NCBI RefSeq assembly: GCF_004363655.1
Contig: NZ_SNZH01000022.1
Coordinates: forward strand, 1 to 64,000
DNA length: 64,000 nt
Direction: 5' to 3'
Source of the DNA: Tahibacter aquaticus
GTDB lineage: Bacteria > Pseudomonadota > Gammaproteobacteria > Xanthomonadales > Rhodanobacteraceae
Numbering within the stretch: position 1 is the stretch's first letter; each line of letters starts with the position of its first letter. Made by a program: the position numbers and the translations under genes. The notes below the pieces were generated by a model, which saw only the letters and a list, made by a program, of their open reading frames with translations, searched no databases and was not told the origin of the DNA. This document shows positions 17,557 through 26,584 of the stretch, in pieces.

Positions 17557-18207
17557 TTACTTCTTCGCGCTCTTGAGTTCCTTGTCGACCAGCCATTCGG
17601 CCAGTGCGATGGCCTGTTCCTGGCCGCCGGCCGAGGACGCATCGAGGCGGTACTTGCCGTTGACGATCAGGGTCGGCGTGCTCTGGATTTCATACGCCAA
17701 GGCCAGTTCGCGGCCCTTGTTCAACTGGCCTTCGACCACGAAGGACTGGGCCGTGCTGACGAAGTTCTTCGGGTCTACACCGAGCCCGCCGAAGAAGCCG
17801 CCCAGTTCCTCGATCGTACGCAGCGGCTTGTGGTCGCGGTGCAGCGCATCGAAAAGAGCCTGGTGCGACTTGTCCAGCACGCCCAGCGATTGCGCCGCAT
17901 AGAAGGCGCGGGCATACGGTTCCCAGGACGGGTTGAACACTACCGGCATGTAGGTGAAGGTGACCTGCTTGGGCAGCCTGGCCTTGAGCTGGTCGACGAA
18001 AGGCTGGAAATGCGCGCAATGCGGGCAGGCATAGGAAAACACTTCGGTCACGTCGACCTTGCCCGGAGCTGGCGGCTGCGGCTTGGCCAGCACGAAATAG
18101 TTCTGGCCTTCCTTCCAGTCGGTCTTGGCCGGGGCGGCCTTGTCCTGGGCGCCGCAGGCGCTCACGGCCACGAGGCCGGCAAGCAGGAACATCAATCGTT
18201 TCAACAT
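17557..18207 (-). CDS. dsbA: Thiol:disulfide interchange protein DsbA (CPHC active site)
   Basis: Introduces disulfides into exported proteins. 216 residues: MLKRLMFLLAGLVAVSAC is a signal with a lipobox-like VSAC, so this copy may be lipid-anchored. The thioredoxin-fold active site is Cys61-Pro-His-Cys64 in VFSYACPHC, the same CPHC as E. coli DsbA, and the cis-proline loop is STPTLIVNGKY. The helical insertion lies between. It follows a second DsbA gene (18388-19056) on the same strand with a hairpin in the 180-base gap. Similar tandem dsbA genes downstream of cytochrome c4 are known in xanthomonads. Confidence 0.95.
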   Translation of the reverse strand: MLKRLMFLLAGLVAVSACGAQDKAAPAKTDWKEGQNYFVLAKPQPPAPGKVDVTEVFSYACPHCAHFQPFVDQLKARLPKQVTFTYMPVVFNPSWEPYARAFYAAQSLGVLDKSHQALFDALHRDHKPLRTIEELGGFFGGLGVDPKNFVSTAQSFVVEGQLNKGRELALAYEIQSTPTLIVNGKYRLDASSAGGQEQAIALAEWLVDKELKSAKK

Positions 18208-18263
18208 CGGCTTTCTCCGCAGAGGCTAGGGAAACTCTGAACACGTCGGAATCTGGTTCTGAA

Positions 18264-18296
18264 TCGGCAGCCCGCTTGAGTCAATCGGGCTGCCGA
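18264..18296 (-). terminator. Hairpin between the two dsbA genes
   Basis: Perfect 11-bp inverted repeat, arms 18264-18274 and 18286-18296, 11-base loop, located about 90 bases after the upstream dsbA stop. There is no clear U tract, so it may act as a weak terminator or as a 3' mRNA stabiliser. Confidence 0.5.
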
Positions 18297-18387
18297 ATGC
18301 TGGCAATGCATGGGGCCGGCGGGATTGTGGCGACAAGCCATCGGACAGAGGAACGCGCACCCGATACTTGTCCAAACGTTGCAGATG

Positions 18388-19056
18388 CTACTTGGGCGCC
18401 GACTCCTGCTTTACCAGGTACAGCACGATCGCTTCGACGTTTTCCCAGCTGCCGGCGCTGCGGCCGTCGAGGCGGTACTTGCCGTTGACGACGATGGTCG
18501 GCGTGGACTCGACCTGGGCCGACTTGATGAAGCCATCGGCGCGTTTCATCTTGGTATTGATCGCAAAGGAGCTGGCCGTGGCCGTGAAGTCAGCCGCCTT
18601 GCTGCCGTACTTCTCATAGAACGCGGCCACGTCGTCGATGGTCGGCGCCGGCGTCTTGACCTTGCCGTTCACGACTACAGCGAGCGGACCACCGCCCCAG
18701 ATGGCCTTGAACATGTCGTCATGGGCCTTGTCGGCCACGCCCAGCGCCTGGGCGGTGAAATAGGCGCGCTGGAACAGCGGCCATTGTTCGGCGGCGTTCC
18801 ATGCGGCCGGCACGTAAGTCATCACCGCGTTGGCCGGCAGCTTGGCCTTGAGCTGGGCCACTTTCGGCGCGGCCGACGAACAGGCGGGGCAGCCGTAGGA
18901 GAACACTTCGGTCACTTCGACCTTGTCCGCCTGCGCAGTGGGCAGGGGCGGCTCGATCTTGAAGTAGTGCGTGCCTTCCTTCCATTGGCCATCCTGGGCC
19001 GAGACCACGCTGGCGGCAACAAGGCCGAACGCGGCTAGGGCGAGACGCTGAAACAT
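18388..19056 (-). CDS. DsbA-family thiol:disulfide oxidoreductase (CPAC active site)
   Basis: 222 residues. Sec signal MFQRLALAAFGLVAASVVSA, with no lipobox. The active site is Cys56-Pro-Ala-Cys59 in SYGCPAC, differing from the CPHC of its neighbour; the middle residues set redox potential, so the two proteins probably differ in oxidising power or partner. The cis-proline loop STPTIVVNGKY is conserved. The protein is otherwise collinear with the downstream DsbA, consistent with gene duplication. The ATG at 19054-19056 is used because it begins the signal peptide; an upstream in-frame codon would add 24 residues lacking that character. Confidence 0.93.
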   Translation of the reverse strand: MFQRLALAAFGLVAASVVSAQDGQWKEGTHYFKIEPPLPTAQADKVEVTEVFSYGCPACSSAAPKVAQLKAKLPANAVMTYVPAAWNAAEQWPLFQRAYFTAQALGVADKAHDDMFKAIWGGGPLAVVVNGKVKTPAPTIDDVAAFYEKYGSKAADFTATASSFAINTKMKRADGFIKSAQVESTPTIVVNGKYRLDGRSAGSWENVEAIVLYLVKQESAPK

Positions 19057-19220
19057 CCGGATCTCCTGGTTTTGACGCGGCCGCTGGCGGCCGTATGCGA
19101 CGGGTACGACCGGCAGCCTAAGCGACATTGCCAGAGACCAGGCCGGCCGGACAGCAAAGACACGCCGGACCGGGGCGAGTTCACGCCAGACGGCGCGGCT
19201 GCCCCGGCCGGTTCAGGCGT

Positions 19221-19886
19221 TTACTTGGCGCTGGCCGTGGCGATCGGCTTGGCCGTATGCAGGCCTTCGGCATAAGAGGCCACGGCGTTGATGTCCTGCT
19301 CGCTGAGGCGCTTGGCAATCGCCGGCATGATCTTGGAGCGGTCGTCTTCGCCCCAGGTGGTGCCGTTCTGCCAGTCCTTGAGCTTGGCCACGACGTAATC
19401 GGTCCACTGGCCGGCGATCTGCGGATAGCCCGATCCCGGGTTGCCGCGGCCGGACGGGCCATGGCAGGACATGCAGGCAGGAATGCCACGCTTGGCGTCA
19501 CCGCTGCGCCACAGCTGCTCGCCGCGCGCCTTCAGGGCCTGGTCGCCGTTGCCCGCAGTCGCCGCCTTGGTGGCGAAATGCGCGCCGAGGTCGTGCATGT
19601 CCTGCTCGGACAGGGTCGAGGCAAAACCCAGCATGATCGGGTTGTTGCGTGCGGTCGATTTGAACAGGGACAGCTGGCGCGCGATGTAATCGGCCTGCTG
19701 TCCGGCGATCTTGGGGTACTGCTTGTCGGAGGAATTGCCATCCGAACCGTGGCAGGCGCCACAGGCGGCGGCCTTGGACTCGCCCGCCTTGGCATCGCCG
19801 GCGATGGCATGCGTCGCGGCCGTTTCCGCCTGGACCGAACCCACTGCGAGCAAGCCCGCCAGAGCAACTACGTGCCGAAAACTCAT
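19221..19886 (-). CDS. Cytochrome c4 (dihaem)
   Basis: 221 residues: signal peptide ending VQA, then two class I cytochrome c domains. Haem-binding motifs are CGACH (Cys42-His46) and CMSCH (Cys138-His142). The methionine ligands are expected near NPIMLGF and SKIMPAI. Cytochrome c4 carries electrons from the bc1 complex to cbb3-type oxidases in the periplasm. Start ATG 19884-19886; a codon 15 bases upstream is in frame but less likely. First gene in the minus-strand set cytochrome c4 - dsbA - dsbA; disulfide oxidation and c-type cytochrome maturation are linked functions. Divergent from engB. Confidence 0.95.
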   Translation of the reverse strand: MSFRHVVALAGLLAVGSVQAETAATHAIAGDAKAGESKAAACGACHGSDGNSSDKQYPKIAGQQADYIARQLSLFKSTARNNPIMLGFASTLSEQDMHDLGAHFATKAATAGNGDQALKARGEQLWRSGDAKRGIPACMSCHGPSGRGNPGSGYPQIAGQWTDYVVAKLKDWQNGTTWGEDDRSKIMPAIAKRLSEQDINAVASYAEGLHTAKPIATASAK

Positions 19887-20027
19887 TACACTCGACTCCA
19901 AAGGCTGGAAACGTGGCTATCCCCCGGGGTTGAGTCGGAGTGGGGGACGGAAACCGCGGAATTGTACCAGCGCCCCCCAGACGGTCAAACCGACCACCGC
20001 GCCCCGGCCGCGGTCCGAGCACATGCC

Positions 20028-20663
20028 ATGTCCCCTTCCGTCCTGTTTCGCCGCGCCCGTTTTCGTCTGGCTGCGCATGAATTGCGTCAACTTCCCGATG
20101 ATACCGGCGCTGAAGTCGCCTTTGCCGGCCGCTCCAATGCCGGCAAGTCCAGCGCCCTAAACCGCATCTGCGACCAGGTCGGCCTGGCACGCACGTCCAA
20201 GACGCCCGGGCGTACCCAGCAACTGGTGGTGTTCGACCTCGACGGCGACCGCCGCCTGATCGACCTGCCCGGCTACGGCTATGCCAAGGTGCCCACTTCC
20301 CTGCGCGACCACTGGCGCGAGCTGATCGATGCTTACCTGGGCGGGCGCCAGTCCCTGCGCGGCGTGGTGCTGATCATGGACAGCCGCCATCCGCTCAAGG
20401 ATTTCGACCGCCTGATGCTGCAGTACTGCCGCGACATCGGCCTGCCTTGCCACGTGCTGATGACCAAGGTCGACAAGCTGTCCCGCGGCGACGCCGCCAG
20501 CACCCTGCTCGCTACGCGCAAGGAAATGGGCTTGCTCTGCCCCGGCGCGACCATCCAGGCCTTTTCCTCGCTGGACAAGATCGGCATCGACGAGGCACGC
20601 CGCGCCATCTATGCGTGGCTGGCCGACGACGCCAGTCCTGGCGAAGCGCACACTGCGTCCTAG
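20028..20663 (+). CDS. engB: Ribosome biogenesis GTPase EngB (YihA/YsxC)
   Basis: Essential GTPase for 50S subunit assembly. 211 residues from the ATG at 20028. G1 is GRSNAGKS (residues 34-41), G3 is DLPGYGYAK and G4 is TKVDK, with the G5 SSLDKIG region near the end; all are typical of EngB. TSKTPGRTQ is the switch I sequence of the family. An in-frame frame extends far upstream across the cytochrome gene but has no family character. Divergent from cytochrome c4 with about 140 bases between. Confidence 0.96.
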   Translation: MSPSVLFRRARFRLAAHELRQLPDDTGAEVAFAGRSNAGKSSALNRICDQVGLARTSKTPGRTQQLVVFDLDGDRRLIDLPGYGYAKVPTSLRDHWRELIDAYLGGRQSLRGVVLIMDSRHPLKDFDRLMLQYCRDIGLPCHVLMTKVDKLSRGDAASTLLATRKEMGLLCPGATIQAFSSLDKIGIDEARRAIYAWLADDASPGEAHTAS

Positions 20664-20804
20664 CCCGGACGGCGGCGCCGTCTGCGTCGGCCAGGCGCGC
20701 TTGCGCAACGTCTGGTCGCGTTCGCCACGATTGGCGGCAATGCCCCCTTTTGATCGCAATGCCTGCCCCCAACCTCGCCTCTCCCTCCTGCCAGCGAGCT
20801 TCGT

Positions 20805-22169
20805 ATGTCCGGTCCCAGTGCGGTCAAGGAAGTCCCCATCACGCGGCGCGAGCAGCTGATCGAATACATGGCCAGCGGGGCCCGGCCCAAGGACGAGTGG
20901 CGCATCGGTACCGAGCACGAGAAATTCGGCTTTCGCCTTGATGACCTGCGCGCCCCGACCTGGGAAGGCGAGCGTGGCATCGGCGCCTTGCTCGAAGGCC
21001 TGACCCGCTTCGGCTGGGAGCCGGTGCGCGAAAACGGTTATCTGATCGCGCTGAGCCGCGGCCTGGCTTCCATCACCCTGGAGCCGGCCGGTCAGCTGGA
21101 ATTGTCCGGCGCACCGCTGTCCACCGTGCACGAGACCTGCTGCGAGGTCACCAGCCATCTGCGCGAAGTGAAGACCGTCGCCGACGAACTCGGGCTGGGC
21201 TTCCTCGGCATGGGCTTCCAGCCCAAATGGGCGCGCGAGGAAATGCCGTGGATGCCCAAGGGCCGCTACGCCATCATGCGCCGCTACATGCCGCTGAAGG
21301 GCAACCTCGGCCTGGACATGATGACCCGTACCTGCACGGTACAGGTCAATCTCGACTTCGGCTCCGAAGCGCAGATGGCCAAGATGTTCCGCGTCTCGCT
21401 GGCGCTGCAGCCCATCGCCACCGCGCTGTTCGCCGATTCGCCGTTTACCGAGGGCAAGCCGAACGGTTTCCTGAGCTTCCGCTCCAACGTCTGGACCGAT
21501 ACCGATCCTGACCGCACCGGCATGCTCGACTTCGTCTTCGAAGACGGCTTCGGCTACGAGCGCTACGTCGACTACCTGCTCGACGTGCCGATGTATTTCA
21601 GCTATCGCGACGGCAAGTACATCGATCTGGCCGGACAGTCCTTCCGTCGCTTCATGGACGGCAAGCTCGACGACCTGCCCGGCGCCACGCCGACGCTGAA
21701 GGACTGGGCCGATCACATGACCACCGCCTTCCCCGAGGTGCGGCTGAAGAAATACCTGGAAATGCGCGGCGCCGATGGTGGCCCGTGGAATCGCCTGTGC
21801 GCCTTGCCGGCCTTCTGGGTCGGCCTGCTCTACGACGACACGGCGCTCGATGCGGCCTGGGATCTGGTCAAGGATTTCAGCCTGCCCGAACGCCACGCCC
21901 TGCGCGACGGTGTGCCGCGGCATGGCCTGAAGCTGCCGTTCCGCAACGCCAGCGTGCGCGAACTGGCGCTGGAAGCGCTGAAGATCTCCGGCCACGGCCT
22001 GGCCCGGCGCGCCCAGCTCAATGCCAACGGCGCCAGCGAAGCGGTATTCCTGGAGCCACTGATCGAATTCGCCCAGGCCAACCAGACCCCGGCCGAGCGC
22101 AAGCTGGAACTGTTCCACGGTCGCTGGGGCGGCAGCATCGATCCGCTGTTCCGCGAATTCGCTTACTAG
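20805..22169 (+). CDS. gshA: Glutamate-cysteine ligase, plant-type
   Basis: ATP-dependent ligation of glutamate and cysteine, the first step of glutathione synthesis. 454 residues. Family signs of the GCS2/plant-type class are [61 protein letters not shown] and [10 protein letters not shown]. This class is shared by plants, alphaproteobacteria and xanthomonads and is unrelated in sequence to the E. coli enzyme. It follows engB by 141 bases on the same strand; the second enzyme, GshB, is not in the window. Confidence 0.96.
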   Translation: MSGPSAVKEVPITRREQLIEYMASGARPKDEWRIGTEHEKFGFRLDDLRAPTWEGERGIGALLEGLTRFGWEPVRENGYLIALSRGLASITLEPAGQLELSGAPLSTVHETCCEVTSHLREVKTVADELGLGFLGMGFQPKWAREEMPWMPKGRYAIMRRYMPLKGNLGLDMMTRTCTVQVNLDFGSEAQMAKMFRVSLALQPIATALFADSPFTEGKPNGFLSFRSNVWTDTDPDRTGMLDFVFEDGFGYERYVDYLLDVPMYFSYRDGKYIDLAGQSFRRFMDGKLDDLPGATPTLKDWADHMTTAFPEVRLKKYLEMRGADGGPWNRLCALPAFWVGLLYDDTALDAAWDLVKDFSLPERHALRDGVPRHGLKLPFRNASVRELALEALKISGHGLARRAQLNANGASEAVFLEPLIEFAQANQTPAERKLELFHGRWGGSIDPLFREFAY

Positions 22170-22194
22170 CCGAAGCCCGGCAATGACGTAGGGT

Positions 22195-22221
22195 GCGATG
22201 AGCGAATGCGAATTGCACCGC
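22195..22221. repeat. Dispersed intergenic repeat, copy 1
   Basis: 27 bases containing GCGATGAGCG and CGAATTGCACCGC. A second copy at 29368-29394 matches at 24 of 27 positions. It sits 25 bases after gshA, with GGTGC/GCACC able to pair around it. An 8-bp hairpin (22226-22233 with 22239-22246) follows. Such degenerate palindromic repeats after genes are common in related genomes. Confidence 0.6.
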
Positions 22222-22437
22222 AAGGCGCTGCAGCCGGCCTGCAGCGTCGAAGAAGGCGGCGCAATTCGTTGCGCTTGTCGGCCGCCTGCGTCTGGCGTGA
22301 CGGAACGTCCGGCGCCGTCGCCAGAAAATTTTCGGCTTGCGTGAGCGTTTTTGCGGCGATTCCGTGCGTGTACCCGCACGGACGCCGGTGTGGATCAACC
22401 CGCCGCGTCCCCGACGCCAATCACCGGGGAAATCCAC

Positions 22438-23058
22438 ATGCAAACCGCAATGCTCTTCCGCACGACAGTCCTGCTCGCTGCGCTGCTGCTGGCTGGCACC
22501 GTCCAGGCGCAATTCGATGCCACTACCGGCACGCCGCCCGACAGGCTCTTCCGCCACGGCATCGACGGCCGTCCGGTCAGCGGCCAGATCGTCGTCAACG
22601 GCTATCCCATGCCATTCCCGGCCGGTTCCTACGTCAATGGCGCGCAGCAGGCGTCGCCGGCGGTCTATGGCGGCCAGTTCAGTTTCCCGGCCTCGACCCT
22701 GCAGTCCAACGTCAACGGCCTGGGCCTGGTCACTCTGACCACCCGACTGCAGAACATGAGCGGCAGCTACAACCCCCTGGTCGGCGGCAATCTGGCCGGC
22801 CTGCAGATCTACGACGTCTATCTGCAGCTGCAGTCGGCCACGGTCAGCGGTATTCCGGTGTCGCTGGGCAGCGACTGCCGCTTCGGCCCGTTCCTGGTCA
22901 GCGCACAGGGCAGCTGGAATGCGACAACGGCGACGGTCAGCGAAACCGGCTTCACCATTCCGCCGGTGGCGCCGACAGCCTGCAACGGCTACGGCGCCAC
23001 CTTGAGCAACTCGATCGCGGGCAGCAACAATTCCATTACCGTGAATATTGCTTTGTAG
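22438..23058 (+). CDS. Secreted protein of unknown function with LFRHGIDG motif
   Basis: 206 residues. MQTAMLFRTTVLLAALLLAG with TVQAQ is a clear signal peptide. The mature protein is rich in Gly, Ser, Asn, Thr and Val, probably beta-stranded, with two Cys near the end (SDCRFGP, TACNGYG) that could form a disulfide. Shortly after the signal lies PDRLFRHGIDG, echoing ALFRNGFD in another secreted protein (30434-32701). No known family recognised. The AATCCAC context ahead of the ATG has GGGGAAA as a possible ribosome binding site. Its stop lies 2 bases from the stop of the convergent kinase gene. Confidence 0.75.
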   Translation: MQTAMLFRTTVLLAALLLAGTVQAQFDATTGTPPDRLFRHGIDGRPVSGQIVVNGYPMPFPAGSYVNGAQQASPAVYGGQFSFPASTLQSNVNGLGLVTLTTRLQNMSGSYNPLVGGNLAGLQIYDVYLQLQSATVSGIPVSLGSDCRFGPFLVSAQGSWNATTATVSETGFTIPPVAPTACNGYGATLSNSIAGSNNSITVNIAL

Positions 23059-23060
23059 CC

Positions 23061-25823
23061 TTATTGCCTGGCCGGCGGCGGCAGCCTTGCGGCGGCTGCG
23101 GCGCGCTTTTCCGCCGAGCGCGGCGACAGGCTGCCGTCGCGCTCGAAGGCATCCCAGATGGCGACCGCGGCGCGATAGGCCGCCGCACTGCGCGCGTGCT
23201 CGGTCGGTGCTGCCCGCCAGGCATCGCCCAGGGCGGCGTAGGCGTCGGCCAGCTCTTCGCGATAGGTCACCGCGTCCGCATGCAGCGCGATCAGCCGTTC
23301 GAACTCCTGCGCCGCCGCGGCGAGGTTTTCCCGTGCCGCGGCGACCCGCCCGCTGGCCAGCTCGATGCGGCCGATATGCAGAAGCGACAGGTTCGCGCCC
23401 AAGGCGTATTCCGGCGCCAGCGCAGCCAGTTCCTGCTGTATCGCCAGCGCCTGGCGATGCGCGGCGAGGGCGCCGGCATGGTCGCCGGCAGCATGGCGCT
23501 GCTCGCCCAGGCGGCGGTAAGCCAGGGACAGGCCGAAGCGGATATCCGGATTGTCCGGTGCCGCGCGCAGGCGCTGTTCGTTCACCGCTATCTGGCGCTG
23601 GATGATGGGCAAGGCCTCGCCATGACGGCCCGCCTTGATCAGCTGGCGCGCGGCCCAGCCGGTGGTCGAGGTCACGCCCTGGCGTATCGCGTCGTTGGCC
23701 GGATCGCGCGCCAGCATGCCTTCCATCAGGGTCAGGGCCTTCAACGCGGTATCGACCGATTCGTCCAGCCGGCCCAGGGCATCGCGCACCTGCACCAGCC
23801 GGGTCAGCACCACGCCGACTTCGCGCTGGCGAAAGGCATCGTCGCGATCGGCCGCAGCCAGTTGCTCGATCGCGGCCAGCGCTTGGACGAAGCCCTGTTC
23901 GGCCCTGGCCATGTCGTTCTGCCCGGCCCAGTATTCGCCCTCGCGCAGCAGGCTGCCATACAGCGCATAACGCAGGCGCGGGTTGTCCGGCTCGCGGGCC
24001 AGTGCATCGGTGCGCAGCTGCGCCGACAGCTGGTGCAGACGCCGCGCACCCGGCGCATCCAGCAGCGAACTCTGGCCTTCCCGGCTGAGCAGGTCGCCGT
24101 AGAAATCCAGCGCATCGGTGTATTCGACCAGCGCATCGGGCCTGGCCAGGAACTCCCCGGGCAGCTGCTGAAACAGCGCAACTGCCTGCGCATAGCGGCT
24201 GCGGGCGAGTTCCAGCTGCGTGTCCTGGTGGGCCAGGTGCGCCTGGCGGGCCAGCAGCCGTGCCTGCTCAAAATGCAGGGCCGTAATGTCGGGGTCGGCC
24301 GTGGTGCGCGCCAGCGAGTGCGCCGCCGCCTCGTAGCTGCGCGCCGCACCGGCGAAATCGCCGAGATTGGCCAGATACGGATTGCCCTGCACATCGCCGA
24401 CCTTGATGTAGCCCGTCGCAATATCGCGCCATAGCGAGGCGTCTTCGCCGGCATCGGCCTGCAGGCCTTGCAGATAGGCGAGCCCGTCGCGCACCAGGCG
24501 CTGCTGCATCGGCAGCGATCCGGCCAGCTTCTGTATGCCTTCGTGGTAGTCGAACAGCACGGTAGTGGCGAAGCGGCGCACCTCGGCGGCGCGCCGTTGC
24601 GCGCGGTCGCCCTGTTCCAGGGCAAGGTGTGTCTGGCGCAGCGCCACGCCGCCGGCCAGCAGCAATGCGAGCAGGGCGATGCCGGCGGCCATCGCGGCGG
24701 CGCGATGGCGGGCGATGAACTTGCCTGCGCGATAGCTCCAGCGGTGCGCCTGCGCCGCGACCGGGCGGCCGTCCAGCCAGGCGCGCAGGTCGTCGGCCAG
24801 CGCACGCACCGAGGGATAGCGCCGCGCCGGTTCGTGTTCGATGGCCTGCAGCACGATATTGTCCAGATCGCCCTTGAGCTCTGCCGCCCGGCGCCTGTCG
24901 CTGCAACGCAGGCTGGGCCGCACCGCCTCGCTGTCGTCGAGCCCGCGCAGCAGCTCGCGCCCGGCGCTGCCGGCCTGGCGAAACGGATGGCTGCCGCTCA
25001 GGGTTTCGTACAGCACAAGGCCGAGTGCATAGACATCGGTCGCTGTCGTCACGGCTTCGCCGCGCCATTGTTCCGGAGCCGCGTAGGCCGGCGTCAGCGC
25101 GCGGCCGCCTTCGCGGGTCACGGTGGAGTCGCTGCCGGCGAGCAAGGTGGCGATGCCGAAATCGAGCAGCCGCGGCACGCCGTCGCGATCGACCAGGATA
25201 TTGGCGGGCTTCAGATCGCGATGCACCAGCAGATGCCGGTGCGCGTAGTCGACCGCATCGCCGATGCAGAGGAACTGCTCGACGCATCGGCGCAGGTCCG
25301 GCTGTTCCTCAGCCAGCCAGGCGTCCCAGGTGCGGCCGTCGATGTATTCCAGTACCAGGTAGGGTGTGCCGTCGTCGCAGCTGCCCGCATCGAACAGGTG
25401 GGCGATATGCGCGTGATGCAAGCCGGCGAGAATGCCGCGCTCGCGCTCGAAGCGCCGCACCAGGCTGGCATCGGCCCGGGCGTGCAGCAGTTTCAGCGCG
25501 ACCACCTGTTCGAAATCGTTGATCCGGCGCGCCTTGTAGACCGTGCTCGACCCGCCGCTGCCCAGGCGCTGTTCCAGCACGAACGCGCCGACCTGCCGGC
25601 CTATCCAGGCCTCGCCGCCGCCGTCTGCGATGGTCTGCATCAACAGCGCGGCGGGCAGGTGCTCAGGCACGGCGTCGCGGTGGGCGAGCAGCGCGCGGGC
25701 CTCGGCCAGCAAGGCCAGGTCGCCGGCGCAGGCCTGTACCAGTGCGCTGTCCTGTTGCGCAGCCGGTAAATCCAGCAACGGCGCCAGCAGCACCTGCAGC
25801 TGGCGCCAGCGCGCCGCATTCAT
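23061..25823 (-). CDS. Membrane Ser/Thr protein kinase with TPR-like periplasmic region
   Basis: 920 residues. The Hanks-type kinase domain (about 80-340) has the Gly loop LGSGGSSTVYKAR, catalytic Lys111 (VALK), His201-Arg202-Asp203 in HRDLKPANIL, Asp221 in DFGIA and APEQ. One membrane segment (about 369-395, AAAMAAGIALLALLLAGGVA) follows. The remaining 500 residues are helical with repeated alanine-rich tetratricopeptide-like units, probably a sensor or docking region outside the membrane. Its ATG overlaps the stop of the upstream ECF sigma gene (ATGA), so both are co-translated. The sigma factor belongs to the group often paired with such kinases, suggesting one signalling unit; direct phosphorylation is inference. 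Confidence 0.93.
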   Translation of the reverse strand: MNAARWRQLQVLLAPLLDLPAAQQDSALVQACAGDLALLAEARALLAHRDAVPEHLPAALLMQTIADGGGEAWIGRQVGAFVLEQRLGSGGSSTVYKARRINDFEQVVALKLLHARADASLVRRFERERGILAGLHHAHIAHLFDAGSCDDGTPYLVLEYIDGRTWDAWLAEEQPDLRRCVEQFLCIGDAVDYAHRHLLVHRDLKPANILVDRDGVPRLLDFGIATLLAGSDSTVTREGGRALTPAYAAPEQWRGEAVTTATDVYALGLVLYETLSGSHPFRQAGSAGRELLRGLDDSEAVRPSLRCSDRRRAAELKGDLDNIVLQAIEHEPARRYPSVRALADDLRAWLDGRPVAAQAHRWSYRAGKFIARHRAAAMAAGIALLALLLAGGVALRQTHLALEQGDRAQRRAAEVRRFATTVLFDYHEGIQKLAGSLPMQQRLVRDGLAYLQGLQADAGEDASLWRDIATGYIKVGDVQGNPYLANLGDFAGAARSYEAAAHSLARTTADPDITALHFEQARLLARQAHLAHQDTQLELARSRYAQAVALFQQLPGEFLARPDALVEYTDALDFYGDLLSREGQSSLLDAPGARRLHQLSAQLRTDALAREPDNPRLRYALYGSLLREGEYWAGQNDMARAEQGFVQALAAIEQLAAADRDDAFRQREVGVVLTRLVQVRDALGRLDESVDTALKALTLMEGMLARDPANDAIRQGVTSTTGWAARQLIKAGRHGEALPIIQRQIAVNEQRLRAAPDNPDIRFGLSLAYRRLGEQRHAAGDHAGALAAHRQALAIQQELAALAPEYALGANLSLLHIGRIELASGRVAAARENLAAAAQEFERLIALHADAVTYREELADAYAALGDAWRAAPTEHARSAAAYRAAVAIWDAFERDGSLSPRSAEKRAAAAARLPPPARQ

Positions 25824-26377
25824 GCGGCCAGCTCGCGGCCCAGCCACAGTCGTGCCAGGCTCCAGTCGCGCCGCACTGTGGCGGGCGAAATACCCAGTAC
25901 TGCTGCGATGTCGTCGATCTCCAGCCCGGCAAAGAACTTCAGCTCGACCACCTGTGCCTGGCGCTCGTCCAGGCCGGCCAGTACTTCCAGCGCCTCGTGC
26001 AGTGCGAGCAGATCGATGTCCTGGCCGGCCACGGCCTCGGCCTGCGACAAGGTCAGCGGCGCCAGCCCGCCGCCGCGCTTCTGTGCTGCGCGATCGCGCG
26101 CGTGATTGACCAGGATGCGCCGCATCATGCTGGCCGCGAGGCTGAAGAAATACGCCCGGCCCGGCCAGTCCGGCACGGCCTGCGCCACCAGGCGCAGATA
26201 GGCCTCGTGCACCAGGGCCGTCGGCTGCAGGGTGTGTCCGGGCCGCTCGCGCTGGAGCGCCGCACGCGCCAGCCGCTTCAGTTCTTCGTATACAACGGGA
26301 AAAAGCGCATCGAGCGCCGTGGCGTCGCCAGCGCGCGCCGCTCCCAGCTGCTGCGTTATGTCCTCGACGCTGTGCAT
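25820..26377 (-). CDS. ECF RNA polymerase sigma factor (Sig-70_X6-like)
   Basis: 185 residues. Region 2 includes YEELKRLARAALQRERPGHT, LQPTALVHEAYLRL and YFFSLAASMMRRILVNHARD; the last two blocks are the hallmark of the ECF subfamily found beside Ser/Thr kinases. Region 4 is HEALEVLAGLDERQAQVVEL with LEIDDIAAVLGISPATVRRD as the DNA-binding helix-turn-helix. No anti-sigma factor is adjacent; control probably comes from the coupled kinase gene (4-base overlap). Divergent from ppc with about 207 bases between, where both promoters should lie. Confidence 0.94.
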   Translation of the reverse strand: MHSVEDITQQLGAARAGDATALDALFPVVYEELKRLARAALQRERPGHTLQPTALVHEAYLRLVAQAVPDWPGRAYFFSLAASMMRRILVNHARDRAAQKRGGGLAPLTLSQAEAVAGQDIDLLALHEALEVLAGLDERQAQVVELKFFAGLEIDDIAAVLGISPATVRRDWSLARLWLGRELAA

Positions 26378-26584
26378 CGCCTGCCTCCCCTGGGGACGCA
26401 GTCAAGCAGGATGCGTGCCCCAGGTAAAGCGGGCGATGCCACGCCCGGGCCGGCTGGCGCCGCAGGACAAGAGCCGCAGCGGCAGCAGCAGGTGCATAAC
26501 CAATCGTCCTAACCACAATCGCCCGCCTGCGCTTGCCAGCAAGCGCCGCGACCGGCTATTCCTGGCACTTCGCCGCCCGCCGTG

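Noticed and set aside
23061-26516. Kinase gene extended upstream to 26516 as one 1151-residue protein
   Set aside because: The added 231 residues overlap the ECF sigma gene in another frame and look like low-complexity translation; the ATG at 25823 with ATGA overlap gives a normal kinase start.
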